From Gammaproteobacteria bacterium (lineage in GTDB: Bacteria; Pseudomonadota; Gammaproteobacteria; Thiohalospirales; Thiohalospiraceae): a stretch of DNA of 64,000 bases. The DNA lies in assembly GCA_015491735.1 (NCBI GenBank), contig WFVH01000022.1, forward strand, positions 1-64,000, given 5' to 3'. A program made the translations under genes and the position numbers. Of this stretch, positions 25,601-33,451 are shown piece by piece (the first letter of the stretch is position 1; the number at the start of each line of letters is the position of its first letter). The notes under the pieces are model-generated. The model was not told where the DNA came from, searched no databases, and saw only the letters and a list, made by a program, of their open reading frames with translations.

Positions 25601-25835
25601 GCACGGCAGTCTGCTGCAGGTGGCGGATGCCCGCCAGTACGACTACAGCAGCGGGGCTTCAGTGGGGCATGTGCTTGCCGATAATATCTGGCTGAGTCTG
25701 GGATACAATTTCAACGGATTTCACGACGAGGATTTTTCCCGCAGCCGTTATACCATGGAGGGGCCGTTTCTCAAGTTCCGGATGAAATTCGATCAGCAGT
25801 CTGTGAAGGATCTGGTCAGGTGGGCCGGGCGATGA
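19656..25835 (+). CDS. Giant multidomain outer-membrane protein: DUF11, OmpA-like, Ig-like and C-terminal beta barrel
   Basis: The product has 2059 residues, signal peptide about 20-36 (GLLFTLLLFCIPVLA). Regions in order: conserved-repeat N-domain; a DUF11 domain about 490-620 (APGDLLPFRVEVEN, TLPPGFRYRSGSARVN); a Cna-B/SdrD-like domain about 648-700 (YAVTDEQGRYHFAGVMPGSH); a second DUF11-like region about 740-840; an OmpA-like peptidoglycan-binding domain about 862-988 (VVGHSDNRPI, NYRLSRERAAAVARYI, NRRVDLYIQ); a Big_1-like Ig domain about 1140-1250 (STLIADGVTTPVITVRLFD); then about 800 residues of alternating beta-strand pattern with many aromatic girdle residues, read as an outer-membrane barrel. 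The last residues (DLVRWAGR) lack the usual terminal phenylalanine. The barrel may hold the complex in the outer membrane while the OmpA domain grips the wall. It overlaps the next gene by 4 bases. Confidence 0.72.
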   Translation: MPVPLLREIRFCAADPPVSGAGLLFTLLLFCIPVLAVTPGTVIENTARADYSVSGIAGQSAISNTDSFTVEGMGVNDSARLEVTPDTGALFAGDPVNLAVEIGNTGDNTLAGGSLIFAVPPGSALNVGGVAVPESSPGIYRYPLADLPPYRIAALQVELTPPVDASASSTPVRVDYQANGAIRASTAAALQLKARTRAKLDLMQYAPESGVAPVVINITSHRLADGGFAPIPPPPVPAGGGALVTDAPLPLFAASAFQHNQILFLRLTDADQNRDATLREFVEVRFAVPGNSAEQETLRLMETAPGSGVFSGYARLSKSAARPHDGTINVIAGESLQASYTDSTSLAETAEAVALVDPFGRLFDSSSGALLDGYTVHLLDAATGQPATVYGDDGVSSYPATLVSGGSATDGSGTEYVFGPGEYRFPLLAPGDYRLVVVPPDGARYRWPSQQPDGLMQALPNAPFALGTGSRGEVFALRTGPPLNLDLPLDALDTLLFVRRSAGKEQVAPGDLLPFRVEVENSIDEVINDVQLTDTLPPGFRYRSGSARVNDAPLADPLISADGRQLTFSLGELPAEERFAIRYTTTVGSVRPGREISRSRASGNGGAIVSNESSITTRIDEELMRSRAILMGRVIVEPPDDGGAGWQGKGLAGIRLYLEDGSYAVTDEQGRYHFAGVMPGSHVLQLDRDTLPAQYEVILTENNSRFAGRPWSRFVELQGGALWRADFHVGLKQREQGSVRLTLSNDPEIKDGVVQYRLELGGQAAALSNLRLMVMLPEGASYLPDSADGAAEPAVDGNVLTWRLPDPPAQWRKRLVFKARITGLRPGRAVSTRAMLLFDTPQKKGRRSAIAKHWLTPPRPVEVARKLIKFSLRLGFDTMSTELGADDRAMLDILIERMRNKRNITLTVVGHSDNRPIRSAAGRKRFGDNYRLSRERAAAVARYIMEKLDMSNLPVSILGRGPDDPVASNESASGRAANRRVDLYIQADEVIESMRMEQPQSASILEKIVAAVTLSDTTEAPPAKEKRPLFDEAWLQGAAPGLEWLSPAEDALPAIPSVSIAIKHGYDERVELSLNGDPVPAVNFEGTSKNRRGTVAVSSWRGVDLAAEDNWFEAVIYDASGRETGRLERNIHFSGPPVRGELVPSRSTLIADGVTTPVITVRLFDRQGYPIREGGIGEYRIGAPYQAARRADIQSATLPGAPAQRLYYRAGKNGEVRIRLQPTTETGEVRIELPFVGGEQGVFRTNLQARPRDWILVGIAEGTVGYNTLDGHGEPLPDSRGEDLYHQGRLAFFAKGRIKGKWLLTMAYDSAKRRPEPRLFGTIEPDAYYTIYGDASRQGYEAASREKLYLKLERDGFYALFGDYDTLLSNSKLSRYTRSLTGFKARYHAQAYDIVLFGSDSSQAFVRDEIRGQGSTGPYRLSRSDIVRNSEQITIEVRDRFQSERIVERRSLTRFVDYDIDYDSGVLNLREPVFSVDAALNPIFIVARFESLDPGDSTLTWGGRAELAANRRNTVGITHVDEGVVGGTSQLSGIDVEHRFSDSTRLHMELAQTRRQDNSGSRGANAWLAEIKHRANRWDARAWLRHDDEEFGLKQRNRAESGTRKIGAEGAYRIGNGVTLKGKAYRNSNLVTGAERDLAELRSELLKNSTTLKLGARSVRDIRADGDRQASDQLLTGISHRTLGKRINLRLDNDYSLNGAQSIDFPNRTRLGVDYLVATATTLFAEQEWTDGALRQTTHTRLGVKSSPWSGSEAFTTLKQTRQDGATATTANVGLRQKWRLNKQWSLDAGAEQARVISGKSADPLNPNVPFARGAGEDFNAASLGLTYTPGNWLWNGRVEKRDSDKEDRWTLATSAQTTSRTDLSLLASLRLQQNFAATGQEKSNEKLHLALAWRPGDTPWLVLNRLELINEQSRGNLDNTSKRIINNLNSYYRATERLQLGFQYGAKYLIETIDGNDYRGRADLLGLESRYDINPRWDIGLHGSLLQVADARQYDYSSGASVGHVLADNIWLSLGYNFNGFHDEDFSRSRYTMEGPFLKFRMKFDQQSVKDLVRWAGR

Positions 25836-28369
25836 ATGCGACATATATTGTCGCCGGGTTAATAATAAACGCCCTGCGTCCAAGGGCGCTGCTGGGGGTG
25901 GCGGCCATACTGATTGGTATACTGGTCGTACAAAAAGAGGCGTCAGCGGCAATTCTGGTATTACACCCTTCCGGAGCTTTTCCTGGAGATACCGCTGTGT
26001 ACGACCCGGATGCGGTAACCGCGCTGGATAGCAACGACGGGGATGACACCATGGGAGAGCTGGACAGTTCGGGAGGGAAGTTTTATCTGGAGCTGGACGA
26101 TCCGGCCGCGAGTGGCACAATCAATTCGGTGCAGGTAAAGATCGTAGTCAGGTATTCGGGAACCGGCAATACCATGCAATTCAAAATTGGTGTCGGAACC
26201 GGGGGAACCTTTTATCTAAGCCCGACGATTACCCACTCCACAGATGGTTATGCCGAGTATGGTGGTGATATCTATACCACCAATCCCCAAACCAATGCGC
26301 CATGGACATGGGCAGATATCGCTAGCCTGGTGGCGGCTGTCGACTATGGGGTGGATTGCTGCCGCATGTATATCACCGAATTGTATGCGGAGATCGATTA
26401 TACGCCGGGCACTGCCATTACCCTTTCCGGAGTCCTTTTCAGTGATGAAGGGATCACCCCGGTGTCCGGGCAGACGGTGCGCTTGGTAGTAGAGGGAAAT
26501 AGCGTGGGAACAGACATTACCGACCTCGGTGGAAACTACTCGATTTCCGCTGTGATCAATCCCACCTACAATATCTGGTATATCCCCTTGCTGGTCTATG
26601 TCGATGACGGCGTTGTGGATGCCACTACCGTCACGACCATGGACTCGACGGTAAATGCCGGCGCCATCCCTGATCTTCACCTCTATGCTGATCATCTCAT
26701 TACCCGCCAGGACGCCAGTAGCGCACCACTGGATACCGGCGACATGAATGCTGCAAAAGGCTCTTATGCCGATACGGATATCCTTTATTCGATATCGTGG
26801 CCTGATACCACAGTGACCGGCGCAAATACCGAACTTTACATTCCCGGTGGTCATGGTTTTACCCCGTTTGGCAACATAGCCACACCCCATCTGAAGAGCA
26901 ACGGTACGCTGAATGCCGGCGGCAACACTTTCACCGTCAGCGGCAATTGGGAACACGCCAGCGGCACATTCAATTCCGGTACCAGCCTGGTCGATTTGAC
27001 CGGCAGCGGGTCCGTTACCGTGAACGATGCCTCTTGGTGGGAGCACCCGTTCTACAATCTGAGCGCTGCGGCCGCGGGGCAGACGACCACCATACCGGCA
27101 ACCCGGGGTATTGCCGTAGAGAATACTCTCGTACTGAACAGTGGGGTCCTCACGGGAGGCGATGTGCTCCTCAACAAATCAAGCGGCACTCCATTGATCA
27201 CCAATGCCACCCTTGACAACGGGGATTTTATGTACAGCACGCAGGCCGCTGGCACCGTCTACGTTGCTGCTGCGGACTATCCGGCGGGACTGCGCGTTGC
27301 TGGTTGGGGCAACGGCGCAACCAGTCGTTTTGAGCTGGCCGGGGATATAACCTGCGGGTCACTCCAGGTGGCGGGCACAGACAGTGGTTCGATTACCGTT
27401 CTCGACACATCGGCAAACAGCTACTCAATCGGTTGCTCCGGTCTGGAGGTTGGTGCCAGTTGGAACTCTTCCATATACAACAGGCTGGTTCTTAACAACT
27501 CCTTGGTGGATATCAATGGCCCGGTATCGATAGTTCCTTCTGATGCCGGTGGCGCCAACGAGATCGATGCGGGCGGGGCAACCATTAATGTTGGCGGGAA
27601 CTGGAGCAACCGTGACAGCTTTGTGGCGGGCACCTCCACAGTAGTTCTGGATGGTGCCGGCCAAACCTTGAGCGGCTCCACGGCATTCCATAACTTGACC
27701 AAAACCGTAACCGGCAGCGATACCCTGACCTTTACCGCCGGTACAACCCAGCACATTACCGGCAGTGTGGTTCTCAGCAGCGCCAGCGGCCAGCTACTCA
27801 ATCTCCGCTCCAGCACACCCGGTATACGATGGAATTTCAACCTGGCCGCAGGCGCCACCAAAGCTATCTCCCATGTGGACGTTCAGGACTCCGACGCTTC
27901 CGGTTCGGATGTCAGTCAGCTTGAGATCAACCCTGCTTACTCGGTCGACAGCGCCAACAACGTGAGCTGGTTCGGGAATGCCAATATCAGTGTGGTAAAG
28001 AGCAGTGTGGTTCTTTCCGATCCGGTCAGTGGTGCACTCAATCCCAAGCGTATCCCGGGTGCTGTGGTGGAGTACACGATTGTGGTTACCAATACAGCCG
28101 GAGCGCAGGCAACGAATATCAGGCTTGCAGATGATTTGAGTGCGGAACAGAGCCGGATCGCTTTTGTTCCGGATGGGTATGCGCCGCTTAAGGGAATACA
28201 ACTAATCTCGCCAAATATCAATGGTGGTGTGGCGCTGAATCTGACTAATGCCGATGACTCGGATCAGGGAGATTACGGGATTACCGCAGCCAATACCATA
28301 ACGGTGGGCGGGATGATTCTTGATGCCGGAGAGCAGGCCACGATCAAGTTCAAGGTTATGATCCAATAA
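25832..28369 (+). CDS. Large secreted beta-rich protein with C-terminal DUF11 domain (paralog 1)
   Basis: ATG 25832 overlaps the preceding stop (ATGA); the GTG at 25820 is less likely. The product has 845 residues. The first 13 codons are contributed by a mobile-repeat end, and the signal peptide follows (LLGVAAILIGILVVQ, then ASA). Next come a unique N-terminal domain (about 30-190), a carboxypeptidase-regulatory-like module (LSGVLFSDEGITPVSGQTV), a long Gly/Thr/Ser-rich repeat region suggesting a beta helix (TFNSGTSLVDLTGSGSV, STVVLDGAGQTLSG), the phrase HVDVQDSDASGSDVSQLE, and the DUF11 C-terminus (NPKRIPGAVVEYTIVV to ATIKFKVMIQ). The second half is closely similar to the next gene. Likely a surface adhesin or fibre. 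Confidence 0.7.
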   Translation: MNATYIVAGLIINALRPRALLGVAAILIGILVVQKEASAAILVLHPSGAFPGDTAVYDPDAVTALDSNDGDDTMGELDSSGGKFYLELDDPAASGTINSVQVKIVVRYSGTGNTMQFKIGVGTGGTFYLSPTITHSTDGYAEYGGDIYTTNPQTNAPWTWADIASLVAAVDYGVDCCRMYITELYAEIDYTPGTAITLSGVLFSDEGITPVSGQTVRLVVEGNSVGTDITDLGGNYSISAVINPTYNIWYIPLLVYVDDGVVDATTVTTMDSTVNAGAIPDLHLYADHLITRQDASSAPLDTGDMNAAKGSYADTDILYSISWPDTTVTGANTELYIPGGHGFTPFGNIATPHLKSNGTLNAGGNTFTVSGNWEHASGTFNSGTSLVDLTGSGSVTVNDASWWEHPFYNLSAAAAGQTTTIPATRGIAVENTLVLNSGVLTGGDVLLNKSSGTPLITNATLDNGDFMYSTQAAGTVYVAAADYPAGLRVAGWGNGATSRFELAGDITCGSLQVAGTDSGSITVLDTSANSYSIGCSGLEVGASWNSSIYNRLVLNNSLVDINGPVSIVPSDAGGANEIDAGGATINVGGNWSNRDSFVAGTSTVVLDGAGQTLSGSTAFHNLTKTVTGSDTLTFTAGTTQHITGSVVLSSASGQLLNLRSSTPGIRWNFNLAAGATKAISHVDVQDSDASGSDVSQLEINPAYSVDSANNVSWFGNANISVVKSSVVLSDPVSGALNPKRIPGAVVEYTIVVTNTAGAQATNIRLADDLSAEQSRIAFVPDGYAPLKGIQLISPNINGGVALNLTNADDSDQGDYGITAANTITVGGMILDAGEQATIKFKVMIQ
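25838..25864 (+). repeat. Right-end fragment of the TTAACCCGGCC repeat family
   Basis: ATATATTGTCGCCGGGTTAATA matches the right ends at 45871 and 10100. No left end is found upstream, where the reading frame of the giant protein is intact. The fragment lies in the first codons of the next gene and encodes TYIVAGLI. Confidence 0.6.
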
Positions 28370-28586
28370 AAACAAGGCAAATTATTCTTGACGGGTATTC
28401 ACTGTGTACACGAGATGCAAGGGGGTTGGGTATCCCAACGCTCCCTTATACCGGCTATCTCTGGGCGCACATTCTACTTTTTCAGGAGCGAAAAGCCGCA
28501 ACGCGGTGATTTACCCTTGATCCACAGGGCTTGGCAAGAACCGCAGGTTTTTTCGGGAAAGCAGAGGTCGTAGCAGGCAGAACAGG

Positions 28587-30656
28587 ATGAATAGTATTTG
28601 CGTTTATTTGTATATTGAATGGCAAGGCAGAGTCATGCCGCTCCTGTTTTCGTTGCTGATATTTCTGGCTATGCTGTCGGTCAGTTACGAGGCGGATGGC
28701 GCGATTTCGTACGTGCAAAGTACGGGTGCATTCAGCCAATACTTTGGTTTTGGCCCCAACTCTGTGGATATCCCTGTGACCGCCGATGTTGCCCCGGGGA
28801 ACAGCATCATTGTTACGTTGGTATGGGGCGCATGGGCGGCGGGTGAGACAACGATGTGCAGTGACACTCAAGGGAACAGCTATGCGGTTGATGTCAGCGA
28901 GTTCTATGGTGGTTCTGCTCTCTATACCGTTATCTGTTCTGCTCATAACGTAACGGCGCTTTCATCTACTGATACGATTACTGTTTCTTTTAGCTCCAAC
29001 ACCTATGGTGTGGCTGCAGTAGCGCATGAGTTTTCCGGACTGGCCTCCTCTTTTACCCTTGATCAAACGGCTTCTGCCAACGGGAATTCCGCTACCCCTT
29101 CCTCGGGAACCACGGCGGTAACGGCGCAGACTGATGAACTACTCATTGGCGCCATTGGCGTGAGTGGACCACCGGCGGATACCTTTACTCCCGGCGCCGG
29201 GTACAGCGCCTTGAGCTTTAATGGTTTCAGTGGTGTGTGGAACGGCACCATTCGTCCCGAATATAAAATTGTATCGGTAACTGGCGCCTATCAGGCAGAT
29301 GGTGCTTTAAATCCGTCACGTGGTTGGGGCGCCGCAATTGCCACCTACAAGGCCGCTGCCGCGACCACGGACATTACCGTCTCCGGCACTCTATACAGCG
29401 ATGAAGGAACCACCCCCCTCTCTGGCCAGACCGTTCGTCTGCTGGTGGAAGGAGCCAGCGCGGGAACCGATGTTACCGATGCCTCGGGAAACTACTCCGT
29501 CACCACTACGGTTGATGCCGGTGATCTCTATATTCCTGCGCTGGTCTATGTGGATGATGGCTCCGTCGACGGGACTACCGTCACGGTAATGGACGCGACA
29601 TATGCAACCAGCGTCAACGATCTGCATATCTATGCTGATCATCTCGTTTTGCGCCGGGAAGGCGGATGGACACCTTTGGAAAATGGGGATATCAGCGCCG
29701 CGGACGGATACTACGGTGACACGGATATCCTGTACTATGTTTTGGGCGCAGACCTTACGGTACTTGGCGCCAACACCGAACTGTATGTGGCTGCCGGCCA
29801 CATCTACGAACCTCGGGGTAATATCACTACCGCCCACATGAAAATTAATGGTACCCTAACTGCCGGCAGCAACATCTTCACCGTCAGCGGCGACTGGACC
29901 AACAACGGTACCTTCACCGCCGGCACTTCTACTGTGGTTCTCGGCGGCGCCGGGCAGCAGATCGCCGGTTCCACCGGCTTCCATCATTTCACCAAGACGG
30001 TTGCCAGCGCCGACACCCTGATCTTTTCCGCAGGCACCACCCAGACCATTACCGGCACCGCGACACTGAACGGCGCCAGCGGCCAACTGCTCAGCCTGCG
30101 CTCCGGCACCCCCGGCACCCGCTGGAATTTCAACCTTGCCACCGGGGCCAGCAAGGCCATCTCCTACGTGGATGTGCAGGATTCGGATGCCTCCGGATCG
30201 GATGTCAGCCAGTTGGAGTTGAATCCTGCTTACTCGGTCGACAGTGGCAACAATGTAAGCTGGTTCGGAAGCGCCAATATCACCGTGGCCAAGAGCAGCG
30301 CGGTTGTTTCGGATCCGATCAACGGTGCGGCCAGTCCAAAACGTATTCCCGGCGCCGTGATAGAGTATACAGTTCAAGTTACCAATACGGGCGGGGCGCA
30401 GGCGACCAACGTTACGATTACCGACGATCTGGGCGCCGAGTCGGCCCGGATGAGTTTCTTGCCGGATGGCTATGGTGTACCGGGAAAGGGTATTTTGGTG
30501 ACTGCGCCAAATATCAATGGCGGGGCGGCGCAACTCTTGACCAATGTCGCCGATACCGATCAGGCTGAATACAGTCTCTCCACAATAACTGTGAACGGCA
30601 TTACTCTCGATGCGGGTGAACAGGCGGTGGTCGCGTTTCGGGTTGTTGTCCGGTAG
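28587..30656 (+). CDS. Large secreted beta-rich protein with C-terminal DUF11 domain (paralog 2)
   Basis: The frame has 689 codons. ATG 28587 has AGGAT nearby; an in-frame ATG at 28635 gives a cleaner signal peptide (MPLLFSLLIFLAMLSVSY). The N-terminal domain (about 35-260) differs from paralog 1 and has phrases such as DVAPGNSIIVTLVWGAWAAG and AVAHEFSGL. From about 265 onward it parallels paralog 1: LSGQTVRLLVEG, GTSTVVLGGAGQQIAGS, YVDVQDSDASGSDVSQLE, and the DUF11 C-terminus (SPKRIPGAVIEYTVQV to AVVAFRVVVR). Tandem duplication with replacement of the N-terminus is the simplest history. The 217-base gap before it contains nothing I can assign. Confidence 0.7.
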   Translation: MNSICVYLYIEWQGRVMPLLFSLLIFLAMLSVSYEADGAISYVQSTGAFSQYFGFGPNSVDIPVTADVAPGNSIIVTLVWGAWAAGETTMCSDTQGNSYAVDVSEFYGGSALYTVICSAHNVTALSSTDTITVSFSSNTYGVAAVAHEFSGLASSFTLDQTASANGNSATPSSGTTAVTAQTDELLIGAIGVSGPPADTFTPGAGYSALSFNGFSGVWNGTIRPEYKIVSVTGAYQADGALNPSRGWGAAIATYKAAAATTDITVSGTLYSDEGTTPLSGQTVRLLVEGASAGTDVTDASGNYSVTTTVDAGDLYIPALVYVDDGSVDGTTVTVMDATYATSVNDLHIYADHLVLRREGGWTPLENGDISAADGYYGDTDILYYVLGADLTVLGANTELYVAAGHIYEPRGNITTAHMKINGTLTAGSNIFTVSGDWTNNGTFTAGTSTVVLGGAGQQIAGSTGFHHFTKTVASADTLIFSAGTTQTITGTATLNGASGQLLSLRSGTPGTRWNFNLATGASKAISYVDVQDSDASGSDVSQLELNPAYSVDSGNNVSWFGSANITVAKSSAVVSDPINGAASPKRIPGAVIEYTVQVTNTGGAQATNVTITDDLGAESARMSFLPDGYGVPGKGILVTAPNINGGAAQLLTNVADTDQAEYSLSTITVNGITLDAGEQAVVAFRVVVR

Positions 30657-30696
30657 TAATTCTTCATTGATGGCAAGAGCAGGCAGGCTACTCATT

Positions 30697-31299
30697 ATGC
30701 AACAGAACGATACTCATGGAAAAAACTCATCGACAGCCCTCTGTTATCAGGGGGTTGTTCCTGTCGAGTGGGATTTGCTGAGCGGGTCCGTTGGCGCGGC
30801 GTTGAGCCAGCGGTATCAGCACGACAATATCATTCTGCTTCAGGGTCTGCTTGTGGTGGATGAGCAGCCGAAACCGGTTTTGGAACATGATGAAGAGCTG
30901 TCCTCGTTGGGGCAGGAACTGCAGCGTATCGACCACAAACTGAATCTGCTTCTTGAACTGTTGAGTCAGACATTGCGTAGCTGGCGCAGTTTGCCACTGC
31001 CGACACCGGTAAGACTAACCGTTGATGGCGTCGAGTGGGACTCGGACGAGCCATTGCCGGTGGGGGAACCGGTTCAGCTCAGGATCTACCTTAGCCCGGT
31101 ATTCCCCAATCCTTTTGTTGCTTGCGGCCAGGTGAGATCCTGCCGGCCGAAGGAGGGAGGGGGCAGCCACGTATCCGTCCGTTTTGACGAGCTTGGCGGG
31201 CAGGTTCGGGAGGTGCTGGAAAAAATGGTTTTTCGCCAGCACCGGCGCGAAGTGGCCCGCCGCCGGTCGGCGAAACCTGTTCAGCCGCAGGATAAGTGA
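30697..31299 (+). CDS. PilZ-domain-like protein next to flrA
   Basis: The product has about 200 residues from ATG 30697; in-frame starts at 30610 and 30670 are less likely. The N-terminal half is helical (EELSSLGQELQRIDHKLNLLLELL). The C-terminal half is a small beta barrel with RLTVDGVEWDSDEPLPVGEPVQL, VACGQVRSCRPK and HVSVRFDEL, matching PilZ-type proteins. The classical RxxxR and D/N-x-S-x-x-G c-di-GMP residues are not clear, so binding is unproven. Its place between a surface-protein operon and flrA, whose FleQ relatives bind c-di-GMP, suggests a role in the motile-to-attached switch. Confidence 0.6.
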   Translation: MQQNDTHGKNSSTALCYQGVVPVEWDLLSGSVGAALSQRYQHDNIILLQGLLVVDEQPKPVLEHDEELSSLGQELQRIDHKLNLLLELLSQTLRSWRSLPLPTPVRLTVDGVEWDSDEPLPVGEPVQLRIYLSPVFPNPFVACGQVRSCRPKEGGGSHVSVRFDELGGQVREVLEKMVFRQHRREVARRRSAKPVQPQDK

Positions 31300-31352
31300 T
31301 TGTCCGGTTCTCCACCAAAATAGTTTTTACCATATTTTTTCGTGACAATATT

Positions 31353-31381
31353 TTGACATGTTAATAGGTCTGTGCTACGCT
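31353..31381 (+). promoter_or_regulatory. Sigma-70 promoter of flrA
   Basis: A perfect TTGACA at 31353, 17-base spacer, then TACGCT with an upstream TG (extended -10). It lies 46 bases before the flrA start, in an AT-rich gap. A housekeeping promoter fits a top-tier flagellar regulator. Confidence 0.6.
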
Positions 31382-31427
31382 GTTCCCTCATGAATTCTTG
31401 ACAGTTGATGCAGCAAAGGAGGGGGGA

Positions 31428-32852
31428 ATGCGCGCAACAACCGCCGTTTTGTTGATTGAGCAAGACACCAAACGCCAAAAAGAGCTCGTTACCATTTTGA
31501 GTTTCATGGGCTGGAAGCCTGTATTGGTAGCACCCGGAGAGGTTGAACAGACGTTATCCGCAATCGATGATCCGCCAGGTTTCATCATGGTTGGTCAGGC
31601 GCCGGCCGACGAAGCCCGTTTTACCATAGAACAGGTGCGTATCCGCTTTCCCGGCACGCCAGCCCTGCTGCTTCAACGGCAAGGAGCGTCAGCGGCTTTC
31701 GAGCCGCCTGCGGATGAACCACACTACAGCCCTCTGAGCTATCCTTTTCGCCAGACCGAGTTGACAGAGGCGCTGTATCAGGCAAAAAGCCCGGAAGAGC
31801 ACTCCTTTCAAGACACCAGCGATAGCGCCGTGGAGCTGTTTCGCAGTCTGGTTGGTAACAGCGTCAGTGTACGCAAGGTGCGGCAGCTCATTCAGCAGGT
31901 GGCTGACTCCAATGCCAATGTGCTGATTCTGGGTGAGTCCGGAACCGGCAAGGAGGTGGTTGCGCGGAATCTGCACTATCATTCGGCGCGCCGCGGGCCT
32001 TTTGTACCGGTCAACTGCGGAGCCATACCGGCGGATCTGCTGGAGAGTGAACTGTTCGGCCATGAAAAAGGCGCTTTTACCGGTGCAATCAGTGCGCGTC
32101 AGGGGCGATTCGAGATGGCGGCCGGCGGAACGCTGTTTCTTGACGAGATTGGCGACATGAGCTTGCCCATGCAGGTTAAACTGTTACGTGTCCTGCAGGA
32201 GCGAACCTTTGAGCGGGTTGGCAGCAACAAGAGCATTACTGCTAATGCACGCATCGTCGCTGCAACCCATCGCAGTCTGGAGGCGTTGATCAAGGAGGGA
32301 AAATTCCGGGAGGATCTCTACTACCGCCTGAACGTCTTTCCTATCGAAATGCCGCCATTGCGTGAGCGGAAGGAAGATATTCCAATGCTGATCGACGAGC
32401 TGATTACCCGTATCGAGCACGAAAAACGCTCCTCGGTCCGTTTTACCCAAAATGCCATCAACACGCTGTGCCGCTACCCGTGGCCGGGCAATGTACGGGA
32501 GCTTTCCAATATTATCGAGCGTCTGGCCATCATGTATCCTTGTGGTGTTGTCGATGTTGCCGATCTGCCGTCAAAATTTCACGCCGGTGCTGTTACCGCG
32601 CCGCCGGTCGAGGATGCTTCCATCACACCGCTCCCTGGTGGTTTGGATAATCTCCCCTTCGATGGATTCGATCTCAAGCAGCATCTGAACAATCTGGAAT
32701 ATGCCCTGATAAAACGGGCCATGGAGGAGTGTAATGGTATCGTGGCCCATGCCGCCAGACGCCTCAATCTTCGCCGCACCACACTTGTGGAGAAGCTGCG
32801 CAAGTACGGCTTGCAGCGGCGTGAACGGGAAGAGCGCACCGCTTCACTCTGA
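31428..32852 (+). CDS. flrA: Master flagellar regulator, sigma-54-dependent activator FlrA/FleQ
   Basis: The product has 474 residues; ATG 31428 follows AGGAGGGGGG. The N-terminal receiver-like FleQ domain (about 1-120) has glycine where the phosphorylated aspartate would be (FIMVGQAP). The AAA+ domain shows GESGTGKE (about 169), the sigma-54 contact loop GAFTGA, and Walker [12 protein letters not shown]. The C-terminal helix-turn-helix is FIS-like ([22 protein letters not shown]). It should turn on class II flagellar genes including flrBC. It lies before flrB as in Vibrio and Pseudomonas. Confidence 0.95.
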   Translation: MRATTAVLLIEQDTKRQKELVTILSFMGWKPVLVAPGEVEQTLSAIDDPPGFIMVGQAPADEARFTIEQVRIRFPGTPALLLQRQGASAAFEPPADEPHYSPLSYPFRQTELTEALYQAKSPEEHSFQDTSDSAVELFRSLVGNSVSVRKVRQLIQQVADSNANVLILGESGTGKEVVARNLHYHSARRGPFVPVNCGAIPADLLESELFGHEKGAFTGAISARQGRFEMAAGGTLFLDEIGDMSLPMQVKLLRVLQERTFERVGSNKSITANARIVAATHRSLEALIKEGKFREDLYYRLNVFPIEMPPLRERKEDIPMLIDELITRIEHEKRSSVRFTQNAINTLCRYPWPGNVRELSNIIERLAIMYPCGVVDVADLPSKFHAGAVTAPPVEDASITPLPGGLDNLPFDGFDLKQHLNNLEYALIKRAMEECNGIVAHAARRLNLRRTTLVEKLRKYGLQRREREERTASL

Positions 32853-33045
32853 ATAAAAGCTCCGGATACCAGATCAGTTAAGGAGCTTCGGCACCAAATC
32901 CCGATCAGAGTTTCCCGGGAGCAACGCGCAAATGGCGTAACTAAAGTGGAGTGATATTGGGAACACGTATTTAGTTCCACCGTTGAGGGGGGCTCTTCCC
33001 TCACACTCGGCGCCCGCCTGTCTACCGGCATTGGGAATACCGCAT

Positions 33046-33197
33046 GTAACTGTTCAGCATAGTATGAAACAAGCCGGTAACTGTTCAGATTGCCCCTGAA
33101 ATTCGTCAGTTCAAGGCGAAAAATGGGAGTTTACGCGTGTAAATGACCCTTTTTCAACGCAGAAATGGCGGATTTCAGGGGTGAGCTGAATAGTTAC
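33046..33197 (+). mobile_element. 152-bp MITE-like element, copy 3
   Basis: It is flanked by a perfect 8-bp direct repeat TACCGCAT at 33038-33045 and 33198-33205. Left end GTAACTGTTCAGC, right end GCTGAATAGTTAC. It lies in the flrA-flrB gap (32853-33451), which otherwise holds no gene, so any flrB promoter must cope with the insertion. Confidence 0.92.
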
Positions 33198-33451
33198 TAC
33201 CGCATTTGCCATGCGCCGATTCAGACAGGATACCCCGCATGTCCTGCCAAAGAGCCAGAAAAACAGTAACCCCTTAACCCGAGTCACCGCCTTCTGCCTG
33301 TCAATTCTGGCGCTTTTTTCATTGAAAACATGCCGGTTTTTTGGCGCTTCTCCGCCGGGGCCGGCCCTCTGCTTTGATAGGGTACAGATTGTTGTTGGAC
33401 GGCATGCTTCTTGCTCGACCATCTGCGGTATATTTTTCTTATTCGCTGATC

